In this document: positions 1 to 7,883 of the stretch, piece by piece
Layout of the letters: each line of letters begins with the position of its first letter
How positions within the stretch are numbered: the first letter of the stretch is position 1
Translations under genes and position numbers: made by a program
The notes under the pieces: model-generated
Told to the model about the DNA's origin: nothing
Seen by the model: the letters and a program-made list of their open reading frames with translations, nothing else
The model's database searches: none
IMG/VR virus record: IMGVR_UViG_3300046007_003234
Span: 1 to 37,207 of that record
DNA: 37,207 bases
DNA from: a virus
Direction: 5' to 3' (one strand)

Positions 1-1
1 T

Positions 2-328
2 TACCACGCCAATTTAGATAAAAATCGTCAAAAACAACTGGAAAGACAAAAACTTAATCCAGCGCTATACGCGGCTCACACCGCTAAACGCCGTGCGGCA
101 TTATTACAACGCACGCCCAAATGGCTGACAGATCAAGATTTTGCTGATATAAAGAAATTCTATGCTTTGGCCCATGAACTTTCGCAGGCTTATGGCTTTC
201 TTTGGCATGTAGATCATATTATACCGCTTCAAGGTAAGACTGTCTCAGGGCTGCATGTAGTAGACAATCTTCAAATTATACCGGCTAACGTAAACATAGC
301 TAAAAATAATAAGTTTGAGGCTGCTTAA
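2..328 (+). CDS. HNH endonuclease, C-terminal part (5' end outside window)
   Basis: The open frame enters from the left edge and ends at TAA 326-328, giving about 108 residues. The C-terminal half reads WHVDHIIPLQGKTVSGLHV followed by a conserved DNLQ and a late Asn (NVNIAKNNKF), which is the H-D-H plus N/N signature of phage HNH nucleases. The upstream part is a basic helix rich in Lys, Arg and Gln with the segment AKRRAALLQRTPKWL, typical of this family. Such genes commonly sit between terL and the portal gene and act as free-standing DNA nicking or cutting enzymes, in some phages helping terminase. The stop overlaps the next ATG as TAATG. The catalytic core is complete here; only the N-terminus is missing. 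Confidence 0.85.
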   Translation, partial: YHANLDKNRQKQLERQKLNPALYAAHTAKRRAALLQRTPKWLTDQDFADIKKFYALAHELSQAYGFLWHVDHIIPLQGKTVSGLHVVDNLQIIPANVNIAKNNKFEAA

Positions 329-588
329 TGGCTATACGGAAAACCACAAAAGGGCCGGGACGGCATTATCTCACTACCAAAGAAGGTGCTGGGATGACTG
401 AAGCTGGTCGAAAAGCATATAATGCTGCAACGGGTAGCAAGCTGAAAGCACCTGCACCTAATCCTAAAACTAAAGCAGACGAAGGCCGTAAAAAGTCATT
501 TTGCGCGCGTATGGGCGGCGTAGTCGCTAAATCGAAGAACGCTGACCGCGCTAAAGCTAGTATGAAAAGGTGGAACTGTGGCAAGTAA
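328..588 (+). CDS. Small basic phage protein (DUF6321-like)
   Basis: This gene encodes 86 residues, strongly basic, with the segments GRKKSFCARMGGV and a C-terminal MKRWNCGK. The pattern GxxLTxxGRxAYNxxTGSxLKxPxPxPKT followed by KSFCARM and a final KRWxC is a recurrent small protein of environmental phages, which I recall as DUF6321; the family name is from memory. The function is unknown. The positive charge and two conserved Cys suggest nucleic-acid or metal contact, but that is inference. The start ATG overlaps the HNH stop (TAATG), and the end overlaps the next gene by 11 bases. Confidence 0.8.
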   Translation: MAIRKTTKGPGRHYLTTKEGAGMTEAGRKAYNAATGSKLKAPAPNPKTKADEGRKKSFCARMGGVVAKSKNADRAKASMKRWNCGK

Positions 589-727
589 ACCAGGTCTTTA
601 CAGTAATATTCATGCTAAACGCGCACGCATCGCAGCCGGATCGGGCGAGAAGATGCGGAAGGTAGGCGCTAAAGGCGCACCGACAGCGAAAGCGTTCAAA
701 GAGTCAGCTAAGACGAGGAAGAAATAA
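578..727 (+). CDS. Tiny basic phage protein, 49 aa
   Basis: It starts at GTG 578, inside the previous gene, and ends at TAA 725-727. The product contains KPGLYSNIHAKRARI, then AAGSGEKMRKVGAKGAP and a Lys-rich tail. This pattern (LYxNIHAKRxRIxxGSGExMRxxGxxGAPT) recurs next to portal or terminase genes of many environmental phages, which supports a real gene despite its size. It is unusually rich in Lys, Arg, Gly and Ala, with no predicted membrane segment. A DNA- or RNA-binding role near packaging is possible but unproven. Codon-phase overlap on both sides (11 bases upstream, one base downstream) suggests coupled translation. Confidence 0.75.
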   Translation: MASKPGLYSNIHAKRARIAAGSGEKMRKVGAKGAPTAKAFKESAKTRKK

Positions 728-888
728 TGCCTCTAGTTAAGTCGTCATCGAAGAACGCCTTTCGTAAGAATCTTAAGGCTGAAGTAAAGGCTGGAAAGCC
801 TATGAAGCAAGCCCTCGCAATTGCGTATGATACGAAGCGCACGGCGGCCAAGAAAGGCAGCAAAGGCGGCAAAAGTGGCTGCAAGTGA
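727..888 (+). CDS. Tiny basic phage protein, 53 aa
   Basis: ATG 727 overlaps the previous stop (TAATG). The product begins MPLVKSSSKNAFRKNLKAE, continues with GKPMKQALAIAYDTKR and ends in a Lys/Gly-rich tail with a final Cys. The MPLVKS-x-S-x-xAF-x-KN and KQAxAIAY elements recur in small proteins encoded beside the portal gene in many uncultured phages. The function is unknown. The Lys-rich tail resembles nucleic-acid-binding or disordered packaging accessories. Its last 14 bases overlap the likely portal start. Confidence 0.75.
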   Translation: MPLVKSSSKNAFRKNLKAEVKAGKPMKQALAIAYDTKRTAAKKGSKGGKSGCK

Positions 889-3004
889 TGTAGAAGGCGC
901 AGGCCAAGTATCAGACAACCCAGACGGCGACCGTCTGGCGACGATGCGTCACCGCTTTACGGTGGCGAGCGCAGCCTATTCAGATTCAAGAGAAGACGAG
1001 CTGGACGACTTGCGATTTATGGCAGGTTCTCCAGATAATGCTTGGCAATGGCCTGCCGACGTCTTGGCGACCAGAGGCGCGGTGCAGGGCCAAACGATCA
1101 ACGCGCGGCCATGCCTGACGATTAACAAGCTGCCACAGCATGTTAGGCTGGTAACAAATGAACAACGACAGAACCGCCCCTCCGGCAAAGTCATCCCAGC
1201 GGACGATAAAGCCGACGTCGCGGTCGCAGAAGTCTTTCAAGGTATTGTCAGACACATCGAATATTTGTCGGACGCGGACGTTGCTTATGATACCGCCTGC
1301 GACAATCAAGTTACCTACGGCGAAGGTTATATCCGAATCCTTACGGAATATTGCCGCGAAGACTCGTTTGACCAAGATCTAAAGATCGGTCGCGTCCGTA
1401 ACAGCTTCAGCGTCTATATGGATCCAATGATCCACGATCCATGTGGATCAGACGCGGAATGGTGCTTCATCACCGAAGACATTCCAAAAGAAGAATACGA
1501 GCGCCTCTATCCAGACGCGCTGCCAATCTCTGTGATGATGTCACAAGGCGTTGGCGATCAGTCACTTAGCATGTGGATGAGCCAGGAAACCGTCCGTATT
1601 GCTGAGTATTTTTATATCGAGCATCAGAAACGCAAGCTGAACCTGTATCCAGACAATATGACGGCGTTCGATGGCACGCCGCTGGATAAACAGCTCAAGG
1701 CGATGTTTGGCAAACCGCTGAAGTCTCGCACAAGCGAGCATCGGCAGGTGAAGTGGCTAAAGACCAACGGCTTCGAGGTGCTCGAAGAACGCGACTGGGC
1801 GGGTAAATGGATTCCTGTAATCCGCGTGGTTGGCAATGAGTTTGAGGTAGACGGGCAGTTATACATCAGCGGTTTGGTGAGAAACGCCAAAGACGCGCAG
1901 CGGATGTATAACTACTGGGTCAGCCAGGAAGCAGAAATGCTGGCGCTGGCTCCGAAAGCTCCGTTTATCGGATATGGGGGACAGTTTGAAGGATACGAAA
2001 CAAACTGGAAAACGGCCAATACGAACAACTGGCCCTACCTCGAAGTCAACCCAGACGTCACCGATGGCGCTGGAAATCCTCTTCCACTACCTGAACGCGC
2101 GCAGCCACCTATGGCGCAAACCGGCCTTATCCAGGCCAAAATGGGCGCTGGGGAAGATATTAAATCCACCACGGGTCAATACGACAGCTCCATTGGTGCG
2201 ACCAGTAACGAGAGGACGGGTCGTGCGATTCTGGCTCGGCAAAACCAAGGCGATACATCCACATACCACTATGTGGACAATCTCGCCCGTGCGGTCAGAT
2301 ATACGACAAGACAACTCGTCGATCTGATCCCTAAGATCTATGACACAGAACGCGTGGCCCGCATCGTCGGGTTAGACGGCGAAGTGGGTATGGTGAAGAT
2401 CAACCCGAACCAGCCGGAGCCAGTGCGCGTTATCAAGGATCCGATCACAGGTCTGGACATCGAAAAGATCTACAACCCATCCGTCGGCACATACGACGTG
2501 GTGGTGACGACAGGCCCAAGCTACGCAACCAAGCGCCAAGAGGCGATGGAAGCGATGCAGATGATCTTGCAGACCAACCCGCAGCTCTGGGGTGTGGCAG
2601 GCGACCTGTTCATTAAAAACATGGATTGGCCTGGAGCACAGGAAATGGCGGCGCGCTTTGCCAAGACGCTCGATCCAAAGGTTCTGGATAATACAGATGA
2701 GTCGCCAGAAGCGCAGATAATGCGCGCTCAGATGAACGACATGGCGAACCAGATGGAACAGACTGCGGCGCTCGTCCAGCAACTGCAACAGTCTTATGAT
2801 ATGCAGAAATTGGCGATTGACGAGCAAAATACGCAGATTAAGGCGTATGACGCAGAGACAAAACGTCTTCAGGCCATGCAAAGCGGGCTGTCGCCTGAAC
2901 AAATTCAAGACATCGTAATGGGAACGGTCGCAGCGGCTATGGATACGGGCGATATTGTCCCGCGTAACACGCCCATGCAACCACAACTGCCAGGATTAGA
3001 ATAA
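875..3004 (+). CDS. Portal protein (P22 gp1-like)
   Basis: This is a roughly 709-residue protein of the P22-type portal family: it forms the dodecameric ring at one capsid vertex through which DNA is packaged and ejected. Visible hallmarks are an N-terminal RFxxAxxxYSDSREDELDDLRFMAG, a GEGYIRI segment, SVYMDPM, a central ISNERTGRAI-like SNERTGRAI, and a C-terminal long helix rich in Gln (about residues 630-690) that corresponds to the portal barrel and coiled coil. I chose GTG 875 because AAAGGCGGC lies just upstream; the frame stays open to TTG 821, but that stretch is the Lys-rich tail of the preceding gene read in another frame. An internal ATG at 944 is the other possibility. Length fits the family (P22 portal is about 725). 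Confidence 0.93.
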   Translation: MAASDVEGAGQVSDNPDGDRLATMRHRFTVASAAYSDSREDELDDLRFMAGSPDNAWQWPADVLATRGAVQGQTINARPCLTINKLPQHVRLVTNEQRQNRPSGKVIPADDKADVAVAEVFQGIVRHIEYLSDADVAYDTACDNQVTYGEGYIRILTEYCREDSFDQDLKIGRVRNSFSVYMDPMIHDPCGSDAEWCFITEDIPKEEYERLYPDALPISVMMSQGVGDQSLSMWMSQETVRIAEYFYIEHQKRKLNLYPDNMTAFDGTPLDKQLKAMFGKPLKSRTSEHRQVKWLKTNGFEVLEERDWAGKWIPVIRVVGNEFEVDGQLYISGLVRNAKDAQRMYNYWVSQEAEMLALAPKAPFIGYGGQFEGYETNWKTANTNNWPYLEVNPDVTDGAGNPLPLPERAQPPMAQTGLIQAKMGAGEDIKSTTGQYDSSIGATSNERTGRAILARQNQGDTSTYHYVDNLARAVRYTTRQLVDLIPKIYDTERVARIVGLDGEVGMVKINPNQPEPVRVIKDPITGLDIEKIYNPSVGTYDVVVTTGPSYATKRQEAMEAMQMILQTNPQLWGVAGDLFIKNMDWPGAQEMAARFAKTLDPKVLDNTDESPEAQIMRAQMNDMANQMEQTAALVQQLQQSYDMQKLAIDEQNTQIKAYDAETKRLQAMQSGLSPEQIQDIVMGTVAAAMDTGDIVPRNTPMQPQLPGLE

Positions 3005-3366
3005 TGAGCTGCGGGGATCTGATAGGACACCTCTTCTTAGCCCGCGATGTGACTCACAGCGTGCATCTAAACACCCGTTCTTATGCAAAACATAAGGCTC
3101 TGGGCGGTTTTTATGAGAATGTGATCGAGTTAGCGGACGATTTGGCCGAAGCCTATCAAGGCAGACACGGCCTAATTGGGCCTATTACGCTCCATTCGGC
3201 CAAGAAAACGGGCAATGTTGTCGAATTTCTTGAAGATTCGCTAAAAGATGTTGAAGATTTGCGGTATAAAGTCTGTGAAAAGGACGATACGGCGATTCAA
3301 AACATAATTGATGAAATCGTCAATTTATACCTAAAAACGCTCTATAAACTCAAATTTTTGGCGTAA
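3004..3366 (+). CDS. Ferritin-like phage protein (DUF5856-like)
   Basis: The 120-residue product has the pattern ARDVTHSVHLNTRSYAKHKALGGFYENVIELAD, then EAYQGRHG, and a C-terminal amphipathic helix. This resembles a Dps/ferritin-like four-helix family of phage proteins that I recall as DUF5856; the paired His residues and helical spacing fit, but metal binding is not shown. ATG overlaps the portal stop (TAATG), so it is probably translated with the portal. Its place directly after the portal is common in environmental podoviruses. The role is unknown: a minor virion protein or an accessory acting on host DNA protection are both possible. Confidence 0.75.
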   Translation: MSCGDLIGHLFLARDVTHSVHLNTRSYAKHKALGGFYENVIELADDLAEAYQGRHGLIGPITLHSAKKTGNVVEFLEDSLKDVEDLRYKVCEKDDTAIQNIIDEIVNLYLKTLYKLKFLA

Positions 3367-3369
3367 ATT

Positions 3370-3774
3370 ATGCCGACAGTCAGCTATAACAAGTTCCAGC
3401 CCGCCATTGAAAACCTGTTTGAGAACATCAATGCAGGGTCTGATTCATGGGCTATTAAGCTCGCCACGGGCGTAAATGCTGCGGCTGGCACGATAACAGA
3501 AGTCGCCAACGGCAACGGCTACACGACAGGCGGCAACGCCGCTACTGTGTCATCAGCCACCCAAACGGGCGGCACATTTAAGCTCGTCTTGGCAAGTCCT
3601 GCGACATGGACAGCCACGGGCGCTGGATTTACGTTTCAATACGCTGTTCTTGTTGACACAACGACAAGCACGAACGTGGCGTATTGGGATTATGGGTCAA
3701 GTCAGGCAGTCGCTGCGGGAGAAACAGTTACGGTAACGCTAGATCCAACGAATGGCGTCTTCCAGGCGACATAA
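3370..3774 (+). CDS. Putative virion structural protein
   Basis: This gene encodes 134 residues starting MPTVSYNKFQPAIENLFE, followed by a beta-rich, Gly/Thr/Ala-rich body and ending NGVFQAT. The N-terminal element (SYNKFxxFVExLxxxxxNLxSDxxxxxL-like) is seen in small phage structural proteins encoded among capsid and tail-fibre genes. No catalytic motif or membrane segment is visible. It starts three bases after the previous stop and shares TAATG with the next gene. A decoration or head-fibre function is inference from composition and location only. Confidence 0.7.
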   Translation: MPTVSYNKFQPAIENLFENINAGSDSWAIKLATGVNAAAGTITEVANGNGYTTGGNAATVSSATQTGGTFKLVLASPATWTATGAGFTFQYAVLVDTTTSTNVAYWDYGSSQAVAAGETVTVTLDPTNGVFQAT

Positions 3775-4121
3775 TGTCAGACAATCGCTTACTTTTAACG
3801 GAAGGCGGCGATTACCTTGTTACGGAATCTGGCGACTACATTATCGCCGTTGTTCAGTATCTGGTAACGGCGACAAATGGGTCATACACCGTAACAGGGC
3901 AAGCGGCTAACCTATTAAAAAGTAAAGTTTTAGTCGCGGATTATGGGACGTATTCGGTAACAGGGCAAACTATTGGATTAACATACGGCTATGAAGTTCT
4001 GGCGGCAAATGGGGCCTATTCAATAACTGGCAATGATGCTACGATTACATATGTTGCACAAACTGGCACAAACCAGTATTACATAGAACTTAGGTCGTTC
4101 ACTGAACGAAGGAGAATGTGA
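3774..4121 (+). CDS. Beta-repeat virion protein with TE-G-DY motif
   Basis: I set the start at ATG 3774, which overlaps the preceding stop; the frame is open further upstream but only as a shadow. The 115-residue product opens with two copies of a short hairpin-like unit (LLTEGGDY, LVTESGDY) and then has three about 30-residue repeats built on NGSYTVTGQ, YGTYSVTGQ and NGAYSITGN. Such repeats are typical of beta-solenoid or Ig-like virion appendages. The same TE-x-GDY unit is present as an insertion in the gp10-like protein at 12180-13907. No enzyme motif. Probable exposed virion protein; exact position unknown. Confidence 0.65.
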   Translation: MSDNRLLLTEGGDYLVTESGDYIIAVVQYLVTATNGSYTVTGQAANLLKSKVLVADYGTYSVTGQTIGLTYGYEVLAANGAYSITGNDATITYVAQTGTNQYYIELRSFTERRRM

Positions 4122-4430
4122 GTGGCTACTACCCTAAAAGCTATTACCTCTTGCTTGGGGTATCAGCAAATCACGTCTTTAAGCTCTGCTTCTGGTTTAA
4201 CTGTCCCTACGGCAGATCCTACTACAGGGCTAACAGTAAAAGCTAATTTTGCGCTTATTACGCCTGAAACTCAGGGTGTGCGTTGGCGTGATGATGGCAC
4301 AGCTCCTACGGCCTCGGTCGGTATGCCATTGGCCGCTGGCGTAACGCTTCAATATGACGGCGATCTGAGCAAGATCAAATTTATTGAGCAAACAGCCAGC
4401 GCTAAACTCAACATTAGCTATTACGTCTGA
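4122..4430 (+). CDS. Small virion-associated protein
   Basis: It starts at GTG 4122, directly after TGA 4119-4121, with a good AAGGAG site about seven bases upstream. The 102-residue product contains QGVRWRDDGTAPTASVGMPLAAGVTL and KIKFIEQTASAKLNISYY. The RWRDDGxxPTxxxGMPL and KFIxxxxxAxLxVxYY pattern recurs in small environmental phage proteins encoded with capsid or fibre genes. It looks all-beta. The function is unknown; a decoration or fibre-linked protein is likely from context. Confidence 0.75.
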   Translation: MATTLKAITSCLGYQQITSLSSASGLTVPTADPTTGLTVKANFALITPETQGVRWRDDGTAPTASVGMPLAAGVTLQYDGDLSKIKFIEQTASAKLNISYYV

Positions 4431-4437
4431 GGCTTCC

Positions 4438-4920
4438 ATGAATATTTCGAACGACGCGCCGTCAATGGATTACGTTCAATACTTTACTAAACAGCTCCCG
4501 CAAGATCTTGCTAAAATGGCGGCTCTTAAAGATGAGCTTGAGAAGCGTCAGGGTGCGTTAAGCGCAGCCGAAGCAGCGCTCGCTGATCGTGAGAAAGCCA
4601 AGGAAGAACTGGCTAACGCTAAGTTGCAGGCAGCTCAGATCCTGTCAGATGCAGACAAGAAGAACACTGAAGCCTCGGCTAAAAAGGCTGATCTGGACGC
4701 ACGCGAGAAGCTGTTTGTGGCTAATGAAGCTGCTTTTGAGAAAGCCGCTAAAGCTCGTGAATCAGCGCTTGCAGCGGCTGAAAAAGCGGTAGACGCTAAA
4801 GAAGCGGCTGTTGCTAGTAGAGAAGCTGATGTCGCTAATAAACTCGGCAAATTAGAAGCTGATCGCGTCGCGCTGGAAAGCCGGATAAAAGCGTTTCAAG
4901 ACCGCGTTTCGTCTTTTTAG
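4438..4920 (+). CDS. Long coiled-coil protein
   Basis: ATG 4438 is chosen over upstream in-frame starts, which only reread the end of the previous gene. The 160-residue product has a short N-terminal segment (about 1-25) and then an almost unbroken Ala/Glu/Lys-rich helix of some 130 residues with heptad-like spacing (for example EKRQGALSAAEAALADREKA). No catalytic residues are apparent. A long coiled coil among tail-fibre genes could form a fibre shaft, a needle-like plug or a ruler; P22's needle gp26 is a trimeric coiled coil but I see no sequence identity. Function therefore open. Confidence 0.75.
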   Translation: MNISNDAPSMDYVQYFTKQLPQDLAKMAALKDELEKRQGALSAAEAALADREKAKEELANAKLQAAQILSDADKKNTEASAKKADLDAREKLFVANEAAFEKAAKARESALAAAEKAVDAKEAAVASREADVANKLGKLEADRVALESRIKAFQDRVSSF

Positions 4921-4930
4921 GACTAATTAA

Positions 4931-5569
4931 ATGGCCGACATAAAGATTTCCAATCTTCCCGCCGCCGAAGTCCCACTCGACGGCTCGGAAGTTCTGCCAA
5001 TAGTCCAATCTACCACGACTAAGAAAGTCTCTGTTGCGAATGTCACCGCAGGCCGCGCTCTTACGGCGTTGAGTGCGACGCTTACCAACCCATTAGGCGT
5101 ATCGAGCGGCGGCACGGGCACAGCGACGGTATTTACGACGGGATCTCTTGTCTTTGCTGGCGCGTCAGGCGTCTACAGCCAGAACGCGAATCGTCTTGTC
5201 TGGGACAACACGAACTATCGTATTGGTCTGAACACCAACACGCCTGCCGTTTCTCTTGCCATATCGGCTACTGACGCTATCCAAGTGCCGGTTGGCTCGA
5301 CAGTGCAGCGCCCGTCAGGCGCGCAAGGCTATATTCGCTTTAATACGACGCTATCGAACTTTGAAGGTTACGATGGCTCGAACTGGCGTAGTGTCGGCGG
5401 CGGCGCGGCTGGCGGTGGCACAAACCAAATCTTTTATTTGAACGATCAAGCTGTAACGGACAACTACACGCTGGCCGCTACGAAAAATGCGGGCACGTTC
5501 GGGCCTGTAACAATTAACGATAGCGTCACGGTCACGGTCGAGACGGGCGCTACATGGACGGTGGTATAG
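4931..5569 (+). CDS. Tail-fibre-like protein
   Basis: The 212-residue product starts MADIKISNLPAAEVPLDGSE followed by VLPIVQSTTTKKVSVANVT, a well-known N-terminal module of phage fibre proteins, then SSGGTGT, a typical fibre linker, then RIGLNTNTPAVSL, the repeat type seen in trimeric fibre shafts (xIGxxTxxPxxxL), and YIRFNTTLSNFEGYDGSNW, another common fibre element. The C-terminal part is Gly-rich and beta. These parts indicate a trimeric fibre, perhaps short. It precedes a C1q-like tip protein by one base, so the two may form shaft and head of one appendage (inference). Confidence 0.8.
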   Translation: MADIKISNLPAAEVPLDGSEVLPIVQSTTTKKVSVANVTAGRALTALSATLTNPLGVSSGGTGTATVFTTGSLVFAGASGVYSQNANRLVWDNTNYRIGLNTNTPAVSLAISATDAIQVPVGSTVQRPSGAQGYIRFNTTLSNFEGYDGSNWRSVGGGAAGGGTNQIFYLNDQAVTDNYTLAATKNAGTFGPVTINDSVTVTVETGATWTVV

Positions 5570-5570
5570 T

Positions 5571-6149
5571 ATGGGCGATCTAGTCCTCAAAGGCGCAACA
5601 TCTGGTCAGATTACGCTGACGCCTGTAGGCACAGCCGGAACGAACACGCTGACGCTGCCAGCTAAGACAGGCAACATCATAACGTCTGCGGATAGTGGGA
5701 CTGTCACGCAGACGATGCTATCGACTAATGTTGTCGGTAATGGGCCTGCTTTTATAGCTGTCCCTGCGGCTGCAACATCAATGTCAAATAATGCGTTCAC
5801 AAAAATTACTTTTGGTACTGAAAATTACGACACAAACAACAATTACGATCCTTCAACAAGTGTGTTTACGGCGACGGTTGCAGGATACTATCTCGTTTCT
5901 TCAGGAATGACTGCAAATAGTCCGTTAGGAACCAATAGCGTTATATCTATTTACAGAAACAATAGTGAATATCTGCGCGGTAACATGTCAGCAAATATTG
6001 CCAATACATACATGACTGTATGTGGCTTAGTGTACTTAGCTGCTACGGATTATATAGATACACGCGTTTATCAAAGCAGCGGCGGCGCTGTTAATTCAGG
6101 TACGTCTACCGCAAATACATTTTCAGCAGTTTTAGTGAGGGCGGCATGA
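5571..6149 (+). CDS. C1q-like (TNF-fold) tail-fibre tip protein
   Basis: The N-terminal third (about 1-60) has the GATSGQITLTPVGTAGTNTLTLPAKTG element that links to fibre shafts. The rest reads as a C1q-like domain: ITFGTENYDTNNNYDPSTSVFTAT, VAGYYLVSSG, then alternating strands and a C-terminal FSAVLVRAA. C1q/TNF folds form trimers and often serve as receptor-binding tips on phage fibres (established for the fold; binding here is inferred). 192 residues. The stop overlaps the next ATG as ATGA. Confidence 0.83.
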   Translation: MGDLVLKGATSGQITLTPVGTAGTNTLTLPAKTGNIITSADSGTVTQTMLSTNVVGNGPAFIAVPAAATSMSNNAFTKITFGTENYDTNNNYDPSTSVFTATVAGYYLVSSGMTANSPLGTNSVISIYRNNSEYLRGNMSANIANTYMTVCGLVYLAATDYIDTRVYQSSGGAVNSGTSTANTFSAVLVRAA

Positions 6150-6319
6150 ATAATTTATCGGATAAAATTGTTAGCTTATATCCTTTGCTGACAAACGCCG
6201 ACTTTTATCCAGATACTGGGACTATTCTCCTTCAAAATGACAGCGACGGACGCGGCGATTATATCGCCAAGTGGGCACATCCAGATTACCCACAGCCTAC
6301 AGATGAGGAATTGAAATAA
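6146..6319 (+). CDS. Small XkdW-like protein, 57 aa
   Basis: This short gene starts at ATG 6146 (ATGA overlap) and ends at TAA 6317-6319, which overlaps the next ATG. The product begins MNNLSDKIVSLYPLLTNAD, then has ILLQNDSDGRGDYIAKW and ends YPQPTDEELK. The pattern of an acidic middle with YIxxWxxxxPxPTxEEL is the hallmark of small phage proteins often annotated XkdW or tail assembly, encoded beside fibre genes. A chaperone-like role in fibre assembly is likely from context but not demonstrated by sequence. Confidence 0.75.
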   Translation: MNNLSDKIVSLYPLLTNADFYPDTGTILLQNDSDGRGDYIAKWAHPDYPQPTDEELK

Positions 6320-6573
6320 TGCCCATCATTCTTGACGGCACAAAGGGCGAGACGTTCCCGACATGGACGACAGGCACACGTCCTGCCACGCCTAATGCTG
6401 GGCAAACGGGCTATAATTCGACGCTTAGTGTGATTGAAACATACAATGGCACTGGTTGGGCTTCCGGCCTTGGCGCTGTTACTTCATCCACGACTAATAC
6501 AAACACAAACAAGATAGCCGTAAACATTAATGGAACTGTTTACTATCTTTTAGCTTCTACGTCTGGAACGTAA
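6319..6573 (+). CDS. Short tail-fibre-like protein
   Basis: The 84-residue product starts MPIILDGTKGETFPTW and continues with TRPATPNAGQTGYNSTLSVIETYNGTGW, a widespread element of phage tail-fibre proteins (RPxxPxxGxxxYNxxxxxxExYNGxxW). The end is Asn/Thr-rich and beta. It may be a small fibre subunit or a detached domain of a longer fibre. It starts on the stop of the XkdW-like gene and is three bases from the next fibre gene. Confidence 0.75.
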   Translation: MPIILDGTKGETFPTWTTGTRPATPNAGQTGYNSTLSVIETYNGTGWASGLGAVTSSTTNTNTNKIAVNINGTVYYLLASTSGT

Positions 6574-6576
6574 CCA

Positions 6577-7638
6577 ATGGCCGCTACACTTAAATGCGAT
6601 ACAATCCAGAACGCTGCCAGCACGAACCCTAACATTACGTTAGATGGCTCTGCCAACGCGACGGTCGGCGGCACGTTGGCGATGGGCAGCAGCTTCAAGC
6701 GCAATAAATTAATAAATGGCGATATGGGTGTCTATCAACGTGGTTCTGTAGCAGCTACGACTGCTGGCGCATATACTTTAGACCGTTGGTTTGTGACGCC
6801 TACGGGCGCGACTGTTACGGTTACGCAAAGCACCACGGTTATTCCGACTGGCTTTGCTGATAGTCTGAATGTCGCCAGCGCGGCATCTGTCACCAACGTC
6901 GCTGTGTATCAGCGCATTGAGAGCGTGAACACGCAGGACTTGGCAAGCGGCGTTCAGGTTACGGTGTCGGGCCGTATTTATCAAAGCACTGGTTCGGCAG
7001 TTACGACTGCAACGATTGCGCTTGCTGCGCCGACTGCGCTGGACAATTACACGTCTACCACATCGGCTGCGACGACTTACACACTACCAAGTATTGCTAA
7101 CGCCACTTGGACAACTTTCAGCAATACGTTCACACTGACAACAAGCTGCGTGAATGGCCTACAAGTCACTATTGCTCTTGGGACCGGCCTTACAACAGGG
7201 TCGTTCAACCTTACCGGCGTCCAACTAGAGACAGGCTCAGTCGCCACTCCGTATGAGCGGCAGATTTACTCAGACCAGTTGGTGCAGTGTCAGAGGTATT
7301 ATTATCGTATTAAAGGTTCGGACACACTGACAAATATTGGAGCATATGGCTCTGGGGTGTCGCAGACAACAACGACAGGGAGAGCGGTTATTCCCTTTCC
7401 TGTAACAATGAGGACGCCTCCCGGGTCTTTAGAGCAATCAGGTACTGGATCAGATTATCGTATTATTGCAGGTTCTGCTGGATCAATAACTTGCTCTGCT
7501 GTTCCAACTTTATCAACAGCAAGTGTGATAATGGGGGATATTAATTGGACAGTAGCTTCTAGCGCTACGGTAAATCAAGGCATTATTTTTCTGTCAAATA
7601 CCTCGGCAAGCTATCTTGGTTGGAGTGCTGAACTATGA
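6577..7638 (+). CDS. Tail-fibre protein with carbohydrate-binding-like body
   Basis: This 353-residue protein starts MAATLKCDTIQNAAST and carries the fibre element NKLINGDMGVYQRG, then LDRWFVTPTG, and later QLETGSVATPYERQ followed by QLVQCQRYYYR. The NxxINGxxxVxQRG, DRW and QLExGxxATPFExRPxxxELxxCQRYY series is characteristic of a large class of phage and prophage fibre proteins with jelly-roll carbohydrate-binding-like domains (about residues 45-240). The C-terminal 110 residues are more variable and likely the receptor-facing end. It overlaps the next small gene by four bases (ATGA). Confidence 0.83.
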   Translation: MAATLKCDTIQNAASTNPNITLDGSANATVGGTLAMGSSFKRNKLINGDMGVYQRGSVAATTAGAYTLDRWFVTPTGATVTVTQSTTVIPTGFADSLNVASAASVTNVAVYQRIESVNTQDLASGVQVTVSGRIYQSTGSAVTTATIALAAPTALDNYTSTTSAATTYTLPSIANATWTTFSNTFTLTTSCVNGLQVTIALGTGLTTGSFNLTGVQLETGSVATPYERQIYSDQLVQCQRYYYRIKGSDTLTNIGAYGSGVSQTTTTGRAVIPFPVTMRTPPGSLEQSGTGSDYRIIAGSAGSITCSAVPTLSTASVIMGDINWTVASSATVNQGIIFLSNTSASYLGWSAEL

Positions 7639-7883
7639 GTTATCAATTCACTGACAGCACAAATTGTGTCGTTGCTAAAATTGATGATGACGGCATTTCT
7701 CGCATTTCATTTCTTGTGGATGCTGAAGGCACATATCAAGACGAATATAAAGATTGGCTCGCAGAAGGCAACACGCCTAACCCATATACGCCGCCTCCTA
7801 CGCCGACCCCACTAACGCCACAAGAGAAACTCGCGGCGGCGGGGTTGAGCGTGGATGAATTGAAAACATTATTAGGTCTTTAG
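7635..7883 (+). CDS. Small tail-fibre-associated protein
   Basis: The product has 82 residues. It begins MSYQFTDSTNCVVAKIDDDG and contains DWLAEGNTPNPYTPPPTPTPLT, a Pro-rich linker, then QEKLAAAGLSVDELKTLLGL, an amphipathic helix that is very common at the C-terminus of phage fibre-associated proteins (xxxLxxxGLTVDELKxLLGL). ATG overlaps the preceding fibre stop. It may help fold or attach the fibre (inference). It closes the fibre-like cassette; the following 72 bases carry a promoter-like sequence. Confidence 0.75.
   Translation: MSYQFTDSTNCVVAKIDDDGISRISFLVDAEGTYQDEYKDWLAEGNTPNPYTPPPTPTPLTPQEKLAAAGLSVDELKTLLGL

Noticed and set aside
821-874. An upstream TTG start for the portal gene.
   Set aside because: The extra 18 residues reread the Lys-rich tail of the preceding gene, and GTG 875 has a better ribosome binding site.
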